DNA of 64,000 bases, from contig JACJZT010000006.1 in NCBI GenBank assembly GCA_020635455.1, positions 124,001 to 188,000 on the forward strand, written 5' to 3'. The notes below the pieces were generated by a model that saw only the letters and a list, made by a program, of their open reading frames with translations, was not told where the DNA came from and ran no database searches. The translations under genes were made by a program, and so were the position numbers. This stretch comes from Flavobacteriales bacterium. GTDB taxonomy: Bacteria; Bacteroidota; Bacteroidia; NS11-12g; UBA9320. Within the stretch, counting starts at the first letter, position 1, and every line of letters starts with the position of its first letter. Shown here in pieces: positions 28,681 to 40,600 of the stretch.

Positions 28681-31600
28681 ATGAGCTTCCTCCTATAATA
28701 AAAACCAGGCATCCTTCGCACATACCCTTATCGTATTCACAGGAACGCTTGTGGTTCATCGACAAGCTGGAGGGTAGTGTACAGTATCACATACCTACAG
28801 TTTTGGATTTTGAAGGCAACGCGGACATTGAAGCACTTGAATGGAGCATCCGTCAGATCATTGACCGACACGAGGTGCTGCGCACCACCATAGAAGAGCA
28901 TGAGGGACAGGGTTATCAGCGGATCAACACATCAGGTTTGTGGGAGTTAGAGTATGAGGAGCATGGATCTAAGGCAAAGGATTTGGACAAACGGACCATT
29001 TCGTTCGTGAGCCGCCCTTTCGACTTAAGTTCGGATTACATGCTGCGGGTAAAGGTGATCAGAACGGCTAAGGAGAAATACAGGCTGATAGCGGTATTTC
29101 ATCACATAGCATCGGATGGATGGAGCACCTCGGTACTGGTAAGGGAACTGGTAGAGTTGTACAATTCACGGTTGAAAGGTGAAAGGCCGAAGCTTAAGCC
29201 TTTGGAGATACAGTATTCGGATTATTCGATCTGGCAGCGAAAGTATCTGACCGGTGAAAACCTGGAACATAAGCTTGAATACTGGCAAAAGAAGCTTTCC
29301 GGTTTAGAGCCACTGGAACTTCCTCTGGATTATGCCCGCCCCTCTGCACAGAGTGTGAGGGGAGACATGGTTTCGTTGAGGATTGGGAAAGAACTTACAG
29401 CATCCATTCGCCGTTTTAGCACTGTTCATGGAGTTTCGATGTTCATGACACTTTTGTCGGGCTTCAAAGTTTTGTTGTATCGTTACAGTGGTCAGGAAGA
29501 TATTTGCATAGGAACGCCGGTTGCCGGCAGGCATCAGAAAGAGACTGAAGACCTGATAGGATTTTTCATCAATACGCTTGCCTTGCGCAGTGAAGTGAGA
29601 GGAGAATTGAAATTTACGGAATTGCTTGAGTCGGTAAAACAAACCACTCTTGAAGCATACAGTCATCAGGATGCCCCGTTTGAAAAGATCATCGACAGGG
29701 TGGTGAAGAACCGTGACCTGAGCCGCAGCCCTTTGTTTCAGGTAATGATGGTTTATCAGAAGAGTACCGATACAGATCTTCTGCAGTTAAACGATCTTAA
29801 ACTTTTCAGAAGACCATCGGATCAGTCTGTTTCCAAATTTGAGCTTACTCTTGGGGTGAATGAGAACATTGATGATTTGACCCTGAACCTGAATTTCAAT
29901 ACAGATCTTTTCAAAAAGAATACTGTTGTGAGGATTCTGTCGCACATGCAGAAGCTTCTTTCTGGCATTATGATGGATCCTGGATTGAGGTTACTTGAAT
30001 ATCCGTTGCTTGAAGATAAAGATGTTAAGGAACTTTCTTCATTTAACAATACGGATTTTCATTTTCCCAAAAATAAAACGGTTATTGATATTTTTAGGGA
30101 ACAGGTTGTAAAAACTCCGGACCACTCCGCCCTAATCTTCAATAAGGAAGAACTTAGTTATCAGGACTTTGACCGGATCACAGACGGGCTTGCTGTCTAT
30201 TTGCTTAAACGCGGAATTAAAAATGGAGATTTTGTTCCACTTTGTATCGAGCGAAGTTTTGAAATGCTGATCGGTATTTTCGCAATCCTGAAATGCGGTG
30301 CAGCGTATGTTCCCATCGATCCTGAATATCCTGAAGAAAGGATAAGGTTCATGTTGGAAGACGTGTCCGCTCCGTTGATTCTGTCGGGTGAAAGTACAAA
30401 AGATTTAATCAAAGATATGGGTTCGCTGGTCATACTGAAAAAACTGGCATCAGACCTCATTCAGGAAAATGAGCCCAAAACCATCAGGTATCCTGAAATC
30501 CATGATCTGGCATACGTCATTTATACCTCCGGTTCTACTGGCAAACCCAAGGGCGTGATGAACAACCACGAAGGATTGTTCAACAGGCTTATGTGGGCTC
30601 AAATGTACTTTCAACTGGAGGAGTCTCAGAGAGTATTGCAAAAAACAACCTTTAGTTTCGATGTTTCCGTTTGGGAATTGATATGGCCACTGATGTTCGG
30701 TGCCACTCTGGTTATTGCCAGACCGTCAGGACATAAGGATGCGGATTATCTGAAAAGTGAAATAGAAAGTTCAAAAATAGAATTGCTTCATTTTGTGCCA
30801 TCCATGCTTGAAGTATTTCTCCTCAATCTGAATAAAGGAGAGTGTTCCGGTTTAAAAAAAGTATTGTGTAGCGGAGAAGCCTTAATTCCTTCACAGGTTA
30901 AGCTGTTCCAACAGGTTCTTCCAGGGGCTGAGCTATACAATTTATACGGTCCAACCGAAGCAGCCATTGATGTTACTTGTTATAAAATTGAAAATCCTGA
31001 CTTACCTAAGGTACCCATTGGCAAACCGGTTTCAAATACAAAAATTTACATTGTGGATGCTCTTAAAAGGCAACAGCCGGTTGGTATACCCGGTGAACTT
31101 TGCATAGGTGGTTTACAAGTGGCGCAGGGATATCTAAATCGTGAGGAATTGACCGCCGAAAAATTTATCAGGGATCCGTTTGGTCCATCCACATATTCAA
31201 AGATGTACCTTACCGGAGACAAGGCCAGGTGGCTAAGTGACGGAAATATTGAATATCTGGGCAGACTTGACCAGCAGGTAAAGGTAAGGGGTTTCCGCAT
31301 AGAACTTGGCGAAATTGAAAGTGTCCTTCAGCTTCACGATTCTGTTAAACAGGCAGTTGTAAACGTTTTTACCGACAAACAGGGAACGGGCAGGCTAACA
31401 GGTTATGTGGTTTTAAAAAATAAAACGGAAGATTGGCAACAGGTCCTCATGGTTTATCTGGGTAAAAAATTACCTGAGTATATGATTCCCGGCTTTTGGG
31501 TCGAAATGGATTCATTACCACTAACCCCTAACGGAAAGATCGACAAGCGATCGCTTCCGGAGGTGGATGTGGAAGGCCAGCTGAGTGGAGGCTATGTGGC

Positions 31601-34600
31601 CGCGCAGACATCAATTCAGCATAAGTTGGTCGAGATATGGCAGGACCTGCTTTCAAGGCATAAGATCGGCATCGAAGATAATTTCTTTGAGCTGGGAGGT
31701 CATTCACTTCTGGCGATGCGTGTTATCGCCTCGATCCGCAGGGAGTTAAAGACGGAATTGGGAGTACGTGACCTGTTCACGCATTCAACGATAAGAAGTC
31801 TGAGTTCATATATAGAGACCCTTGGCGATCAAACGCTTTTACCCCTGATCCAAAAGACGAAACGTCCCAAACGGATCCCCTTGTCGTATTCACAGGAGCG
31901 CTTGTGGTTTATCGACAAGCTTGAGGGGAGTGTACAATATCACATACCAACGGTATTGGATTTTGAGGGAAAGATATCTCATGACTCACTTGGCAGGAGC
32001 ATCAAACAGATTCTGGACCGCCACGAGGTTCTTCGCACCACTATTGCGGAACATGAGGGACAAGGTTATCAGCAGGTCCAATCATCCGAAGCCTGGGAGG
32101 CTGAGTATGATGACCTTGGTAATGGATCGGAGGAACTGGAATTACTCACCGCTGCTTTTGTTAGGCGTCCATTTGATTTAAGCTCTGATTATATGTTGCG
32201 CGTAAAAGTGATCAGAACCGGGAAGGATAAATACAGGCTGATCGCGGTATTGCATCACATAGCGTCGGATGGCTGGAGTACATCGGTCCTTGTAAGGGAA
32301 CTGGTACAGATATACAATTCACACCTGAAAGGAGAAACGCCTGAGCTTGTGCCTATAGAAATTCAATATGCGGATTATTCGATCTGGCAGCGAAGGTACA
32401 TAAGCGGCGATTTGCTGGGGCGGAAGTTGAGTTATTGGAAGGAAAAGTTAAGAGGGGTAATGCCAATCGAACTTCCGACAGATAAATTGCGCCCTTCTTA
32501 TCTAAGTGCCGACGGTGCGGTAGTGCATTTTGAAATAAATGAACAGACCACCTTCGGTTTAAGAGAGCTGAGTAATAAAATGGGTGTAACGATGTTTATG
32601 ACTCTTTTAGCGGGCTTTAAGGTGTTGTTGCATAAATACACGAACTCACAGCAAGACATTTGCGTAGGGACTCCGATTGCAGGAAGGCAGCATAAAGAAA
32701 CAGAGAATCTGATTGGATATTTCATCAATACATTGGCCTTAAGAACTCAGGTTGAAAGTAGCAATACTTTCACGGGATTGCTAGAGGAAGTGCGCACGTC
32801 AACTCTGGAGGCGTTTGAGCATCAGGAGGTACCTTTTGAGAAGGTGATCGATGCAGTGGTCAAAGACCGTGACTTAAGCCGTAGTCCGCTTTTTCAGGTG
32901 ATGTTCGTATATCAGAACACCCCCGAAATACCTGAATTAAAGCTTGGTGATGGCATTCTGAAAAGAAAGGCGACAACTTTTAAAACAACCAAATTTGATC
33001 TGACCTTAAATATAAGTGAATCCCAAAATGGCATAAAGGCATCCATAGAGTATAAAACCGATCTTTATGTTTCACCTTCGATAAAACGGATGGCAGAACA
33101 TTTCAGGGTATTGCTGGGTTCCATCGTTTCACATGCCGACAAAAAGATAAGCGGACTAAATATTCTGAGTTCGGAGGAGTTGAACATATTAAGTAGTTTC
33201 AATGATCAGACGTATTCATACCCGGACAATAAAACGATCGTAGAGTTGTTTGAGCAGCAGGTAAAAAAGACCCCGAATCAGACGGCTTTGATCTACGAGC
33301 AAAAAAGGATGAGTTATGAAGAACTCAACGAGCGCTCCAACCGTCTGGCTCATTACCTGATCAGGCAGGGAGTTACCAAAGACACACTGGTACCCTTATG
33401 CATGGAACGGGGCCCTGAGATGATCGTAGCGATCCTTGGGATCCTCAAATCGGGTGGAGCGTATGTACCGATCGACCCTCAGTACCCACAGCAGCGGATC
33501 GACTACATGCTAAAGGACACGGGAGCCAAAAAGGTATTGGGCAGCAGGTTAACGCTTGAACAAACGGGAATAAAGGGAGGCATTGCCAGCGACGGTCTTG
33601 ATCTGAGCGATCAGGATACAGAAAACCCCAAACGAAGGTCAAGTCCACAGTCGGCAGCGTATGTGATCTACACCTCGGGCTCCACAGGACAACCCAAGGG
33701 AGTGGTGGTGGAACACCGCAACCTGATGGCCTATATGCTCAACGACAGGACCAATTATGTGGATTCAGAGGTGAAGAACACAGGAACCTTTGTTCATTTG
33801 TCCCCGACCTTTGATGCATCGCTTACGGCACTTTTGATGCCCCTGATAAAGGGAAGTTCCATGGTGTTGAGTACAGCAAACTCAACAGAGGTATTCACCG
33901 ACGGGAACCTGATGAAGTATGCGCCGTATGATTTTATCAAACTGACCCCGCTTCATTTAGGCCTTCTGGAAGAAGTGTATGAACGCATGGGCGACCGTCA
34001 GCTAACAGCCAGACTGGTACTGGGAGGAGAGGCCTTGCAAGGGCAGCACCTTGGATATTTAAAAGAACGCAAAGCGGAAGTTGAGATCATCAATGAGTAT
34101 GGTCCAACCGAAACAACCATAGGAGTGAGTACCTTAAGCATGAAGCTCAAGGATATGGAACTGTATAAAAAGATCACCATCGGCAAACCGATCTCCAACA
34201 CGAGCATTTACATCCTCGACCCTCAGGGCAACCCACAGCCCATCGGGGTACCGGGAGAGCTATTCATCGGAGGGCCACAGGTGGCCCGGGGATATTTAAA
34301 CCGTGAAGACTTAACGAAGGAACGATTTTTAAAGGATCCTTTTTCAGAGAAAAAAGGAGCGAGGATGTATAAGACCGGCGACCTTGGCAGATGGACGGAA
34401 GAAGGAGAGATCGAATACCTGGGCCGACTTGACGATCAGGTAAAGATCAGAGGCTACCGCATTGAGTTGGGAGAGATCGAAAGTGCACTGGAAAAGACGG
34501 GACGGATCACCGCCTCGGTGGTGCTTGCAAAGAAGGATCAGACAGGCACAAACCGGTTGGTGGGCTATGTGGTAAAGAAGAAGGGTTCTACGAAAGAGAA

Positions 34601-37600
34601 CATCCAAAAAGCACTGGAGAAGCTCTTACCGGAGTATATGATCCCACAGTGGTGGGTGGAGTTGGAAAGCATCCCCCTTACGCCCAATGGCAAGGTGGAC
34701 AAGAAGGCCTTACCGGAGGTGGACGTAGAGGGTCTGAGAAGCGGAAGCTACGTTAAAGCAGAGACCCCAACGCAAGAGGCCCTGGTAAAGATCTGGGAAG
34801 ACTTGTTAGGGGTAGAGAAGATCGGCATCGAAGATAATTTCTTTGAGCTGGGAGGTCATTCGCTTTTAGCCATGCGAGTGATCGCCTCGATCCGCAGGGA
34901 GTTAAAGACGGAGTTGGGAGTACGGGACCTGTTCACACATTCAACGATCAAAGGCCTGAGTAGCTATATAGAGACCCTTGGCGATCAAACGCTTTTACCC
35001 CCGATCCAAAAGACGAAACGTCCCAAACGGATCCCCTTGTCGTATTCCCAGGAGCGCTTGTGGTTTATCGACAAGTTGGAGGGGAGTGTACAGTATCACA
35101 TACCGAGTGTATTGAACTTAAGGGGCACTCTGGAGTTAGAGAAGCTGGTTTTATCGATACAGGGAGTTCTTCAGCGTCATGAGTCGTTGCGCACGGTGAT
35201 CGTAGAGGATGGCGGCCAGGGTTATCAGCAGATCTTACCTTGGGAGGGCTGGCAGTTAAGCCGTTCGAAAGCTTCAAACACGAAGGAGGGTATAGGCGCA
35301 CAGATCTCCCGTGAGATCAGCCGTCCCTTTGACTTGAGTAAAGACTATATGCTGAGGTGTTTGTTGATCGAACACAGCAAGGATCATCACAGGCTAGTGG
35401 TGACCTTGCATCACATTTCATCAGACGGATGGTCGTCGTCGATTTTGGTGAAGGAGGTAGCGGAGATGTACAATTCGCTATGCGAGGGTAGGGAAGCGGA
35501 GTTAGCGCCCCTGGAGGTACAGTACAGCGATTATTCGATCTGGCAGCGCAAGTATGTAAGCGGAGAGGTATTGGAGAAGAAGTTGAGGTATTGGCGGGAA
35601 CAGCTCAAGGGAGTAGCGCCATTGGAGTTACCGACGGATAAGCTTCGTCCGAAGCTGCAGGGCACCACGGGGAAGTCGGAGCGATTTGAGCTGGACCAAC
35701 AGACGACAGCGGGATTAAGGAAGTTGAGCACACAGACGGGTAGTACGATGTTTATGACGCTGCTTTCGGCCTTTACGGTGTTGTTGCATAAATACACGAA
35801 CTCACAGCAGGACATTTGTGTAGGGACACCGATTGCAGGCAGACAGCATAAGGAGACGGAAGATCTGATCGGATTTTTCATCAACACGCTAGCCATCCGC
35901 ACGCAAGTAGATAAGCAAAAGAGTTTTAAGGAGTTGCTGGAGGGAGTACGCAAAACGACGATGGAGGCGTATGAGCATCAGGAGGTACCTTTTGAGAAGG
36001 TGATCGATGCGGTGGTCAAAGACCGTGACTTAAGCCGCAGTCCACTTTTCCAGGTGATGTTTGTCTATCAGAACACCCCGGAAGTACCGGAGTTAAAGCT
36101 GGGAGGTTTAAAACTCACCCGGGAGTCGTCACCGTATCAGGCAACCAAATTCGAACTAACGTTAAACGTTCAGGAAACTCCGGACAAACTAAACGTTAGC
36201 CTTGAATACAAAACCGACCTGTTCAACTCGTCAACCATAAAGCGCATGGTGGGTCATTTTACCACCTTGGTTGCTTCCATACTTCAACAACCGCGGAAAA
36301 AAATTCAGGAGCTTAACATACTCAGCCCTGAAGAGCAAAAACAGATTAGAAGCTTCAATCAAACGGAAGCTACCTATCCAAAAGATAAAACGATCGTAGA
36401 GTTGTTTGAGCAGCAGGTAAAAAAGACCCCGAATCAGACGGCTTTGATCTACGAGCAAAAAAGGATGAGTTATGAAGAACTCAACCGGCGATCCAACCGT
36501 CTGGCTCATTACCTGATTAAGCAGGGAGTTACCAAAGACACACTGATACCCTTATGCATGGAACGGAGCATGGAGATGATCGTAGCGATCCTTGGGATCC
36601 TCAAATCGGGTGGAGCGTATGTACCGATCGACCCTCAGTACCCACAGCAGCGGATCGACTACATGCTAAAGGACACGGGAGCCAAAAAGGTATTGGGCAG
36701 CAGGTTAACGCTTGAACAAACGGGAATAAAGAGAGGCATTGACACCGACGGCCTTGATCTGAGCGATCAGGATACAGAAAACCCCAAACGAAGGTCAAGT
36801 CCACAGTCTGCAGCGTATGTGATTTACACCTCAGGATCCACAGGACAACCCAAGGGTGTAATGAATAATCACGATGGGCTATACAACCGGTTGATGTGGG
36901 CACAACAATATTTTAAACTTAAACCGGGTCAAAAGGTTCTTCAAAAAACCACCTACAGTTTCGATGTTTCTGTTTGGGAGTTGATCTGGCCTTTGTTAAC
37001 CGGAGCATCCATAGTTATTGCAAGACCCGGAGGACATAAAGACAGTGATTATCTTATAGACATCATAGAGAAGCAAAAGATCACACTGCTACATTTTGTA
37101 CCATCCATGCTTGAAGTATTCCTTCACAATTTGGGAGAAGGAAAATGCAAGGACCTTAAAAAAGTACTGTGCAGTGGAGAAGCTCTTTTACCTTCACAGG
37201 TAACCTTATTCAAGAGTAAATTACCATTTGCTGAATTATACAATCTGTATGGTCCGACAGAAGCAGCCATTGATGTAACCTGCTGTGAAATTGAAGATTT
37301 TTATCAAAATCGGGTCACGATCGGCAAACCGGTCTCCAACACGAGCATTTACATACTTGACCCCCAGGGCATTTCGCAGCCTATCGGGGTACCGGGTGAA
37401 CTATACATCGGAGGGGTTCAGGTGGCACGAGGTTATTTAAACCGTGAGGACTTAACGAAGGAACGATTTTTAAAGGATCCTTTTTCAGAGAAAAAAGGAG
37501 CGAGGATGTATAAAACCGGCGACCTTGGCAGGTGGACGGAAGAAGGAGAGATCGAATACCTGGGCCGACTGGACGATCAGGTAAAGATAAGAGGCTACCG

Positions 37601-40600
37601 CATTGAGCTGGGTGAGATCGAAAGTGTTCTTCAGCTTTGTGAAGAAGTGCAACAAGCGGTTGTGATCTCCGGCAAAGACAAACAGGGAACGGGAAGGCTT
37701 ATTGCCTATGTGGTTTTGAAGACCACTTCAAAAGACTGGAAACAAACCCTTGAAAAATACCTTCATAAGAACTTACCGGAATACATGGTTCCAGCACTTT
37801 GGGTGGAGTTGGAAAGCATCCCCCTTACGCCCAATGGCAAGTTGGATCGGAAAGCCTTACCCGAAGTGGATCTGGAAGGAATGAGAAGAGTAGAATATGT
37901 TAAATCAGAGACTCCAACGCAAGAGGCCCTGGTAAAGATCTGGGAAGACTTGTTAGAGGTAGAGAAGATCGGCATCGAAGATAATTTCTTTGAGCTGGGC
38001 GGCCATTCGCTTTTAGCCATGCGAGTGATCGCCTCGATCCGCAGGGAGTTAAAGACGGAGTTGGGAGTACGGGACCTGTTCACACATTCAACGATCAAAG
38101 GCCTGAGTAGCTATATAGAGACCCTTGGCGATCAAACGCTTTTACCCCCGATCCAAAAGACGAAACGTCCCAAACGGATCCCCTTGTCGTATTCCCAGGA
38201 GCGCTTGTGGTTTATCGATAAGTTGGAGGGGAGTGTACAATATCACATACCAACGGTTTTGGAACTATCCGGAGACCTGTCGGTTGAAGTGCTTATCCGC
38301 AGTATTCACAGGATACTTGAACGTCATGAGGTTTTGCGCACCACCATACAGAACCACGAAGGACAAGGGTATCAGGAAATACAGGGTGCTGAAAGATGGA
38401 AACTTGAGCATGAAAAATTTAATTCTTCACCCGGAGATCTTGAAGAACTTACAAGTAATTATATATATCGGCCTTTTGATCTGAGCAAAGATTACATGCT
38501 TCGTGTAAAGTTGATCGAGACCGGCAAAAAGAAACATCGTCTCATAGCGGTTTTCCACCACATAGCATCGGATGGGTGGAGTACCTCAGTTCTGGTAAAG
38601 GAATTGGTTTTTTTCTACAATTCCTGGATAAAAGGTGAAGAGCCGGCATTGGAGCCATTGGAAATTCAGTACAGCGATTATTCGATCTGGCAGAGAAGAC
38701 ATCTTGAAGGAGAGGTTTTGGAGAACAAACTGAAATACTGGCAGGATAAGCTTAGAGGAGTTGAAGCACTGGAGCTTCCCACAGATCATCCCCGACCATC
38801 AATACAAAGTGTAAAAGGCGACACGGTATCGATGTTGATCGGTAAAGAACTTACAAAAGAGTTGCGAGCCTTAAGTATGCGCAATGCTGCTTCGATGTTC
38901 ATGACGTTGTTGTCGGCATTTAAGGTGCTTTTGTATCGTTACAGCGGGCAGGAGGATATTTGTGTAGGCACACCTGTGGCAGGCAGACAACAAAAGGAGA
39001 CAGAAAACCTGATCGGTTTTTTCATTAATACCCTTGCTTTGAGGAGTCGGTTGGATGGGGAGAAAACCTTTACAGCCCTCTTGAAAGATGTAAAACAAAC
39101 CACCCTTGAAGCCTATAGCCATCAGGATGCACCATTTGAAAAAATTATAGACCGGGTGGTAAAGAGTCGTGACCTTAGTCGAAGTCCTTTGTTTCAGGTA
39201 TTGATGGTGTACCAGAACACTCCGGAAATTCCGGAAATACAATTGGATGGACTTGTATATAAGGGGGCGAATGCTAAAAATACCATTTCAAAATTTGAAA
39301 TAACCCTTGGTGTTAATGAGATCGGCGAAGAAATTTATTTAACAGCAAACTATTGCACGGATCTGTTTAAACGATCTACCATTTCAAGATTCCTGATTCA
39401 TTTTGAAATGCTGTTAAAAGAAATTACAGTCAATTCAGAATTAAAGATAAGCGATCTTAAATTTATTACCTCGAAAGATTTAAGTTTATTAAACAGGTTT
39501 AACGGACCTAAGAAAGAATACCCGGACAAATCCGTGCTTGATCTATTTAGAGCACAAGCAATAAAAAGTCCTTTAGACATTGCTTTGATTCACGAAAGCA
39601 ACAATATGACCTTTGGTCAACTCGATGTGCTTTCAGACGGATTGGCAGCATACATTAATCAAAAAATCAAAGGCACTGAGAACCCTATACCGGTTTGTTT
39701 ACACAGGGGTTTTGAAATGATCATCAGTATCCTTGGCATTCTTAAAAGTGGAAATACGTATGTGCCCATCGATCCTGAATATCCCGAAGATAGAATCGGT
39801 TTTATGATCAAGGACCTGAACGCAGAAATAATAATCAGCTCGTTAAGTGCTTCATCTAAGATTGCAGGACCTTCTACTCTAATTCTCATGGAGGATATTT
39901 ATGCTGAGCTGGAATCGTATTCCTCCCGTTTCGTGCAACCAATACTATCAAATTCTTCAACTTCACACATCATTTACACTTCAGGATCAACCGGTCAGCC
40001 CAAAGGAGTAATGATAGAGCATCGAAATTTAAATTCATTTTTACACTGGTGTATGGATGAATTCAGAGATTCGGAATTTGAATGCGCCTACGCAGTTACC
40101 TCAATGTGTTTCGACCTTTCGGTATTTGAATTCTTTTTCCCTCTTATTGTTGGCAGGAAAATCAGAATTTTAAATTCAGGACTGGATGTACCAAAATACA
40201 TTCATAAAGATAAAAATGTCCTGTTAAACTGTGTACCGATGTTGGTTGAAAGTTTGTTCAGAGCGGAAGTTGATCTGAAAAACATACGAGTTCTTAACAT
40301 GGCCGGAGAACCCATTAGCGAATATGTACGCATGAACCTGATTCATCTGGATGCTGAAATAAGAAATTTATACGGCCCCACAGAAGATACCACATACAGT
40401 ACCGTTTATCGAATCGATCCTGATAAAAAAATATTAATTGGTAAACCTATAACCAATACAGAGGTCCGCATACTTGACCTTCAGAACAACCTGCTTCCTG
40501 TCGGACTGAAAGGTGAGATCTGTCTTACTGGTGCCGGTTTGTCAAGAGGTTACTGGAATCGTCCTGAATTAAATCGGGAAAAATTTGTGCCGGATGTTTT

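Larger units (their letters stand above)
31875..35030 (+). other. NRPS module 10: C-A-T, predicted Asn
   Basis: The A domain (from about 33231) has pocket D-A-T-K-V-G-E-I-G (FDASLTA, KLTPLH, LVLGGE, NEYGPTETTIG), close to the published Asn code DLTKLGEVG. Flanking parts of the A domain are near-identical in DNA to module 11, but the core from about 33701 to 34178 is unrelated to that of module 11. Carrier serine in FFELGGHSLL near 34840. Confidence 0.75.
35031..38177 (+). other. NRPS module 11: C-A-T, predicted Ser
   Basis: The condensation domain carries HHISSDGWS. The A domain (from about 36387) has the exact Ser pocket D-V-W-H-L-S-L-I-D. Its outer parts match module 10 almost base for base, while its core (36857-37319) resembles the Ser core of module 9 at a more diverged level. 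Carrier serine in FFELGGHSLL near 37985. Confidence 0.85.

Noticed and set aside
23551..34485. Calcium-binding Asp-X-Asp-Gly motif of calcium-dependent lipopeptides
   Set aside because: The predicted order has Asp-X-Asp-Ser and Asp-Gly-Ser-Asn but not Asp-X-Asp-Gly, and no lipidation domain is in view.
35531..36903. Long antisense frames that recur under the NRPS repeats (also 32498-32728 and 33445-33648)
   Set aside because: They recur only because the sense-strand modules are repeated; they have no start context or domains.
31662..38253. CRISPR-like or satellite array from the regularly spaced repeats
   Set aside because: Units are 3.1 kb apart and code for NRPS domains, so the regularity is module architecture.
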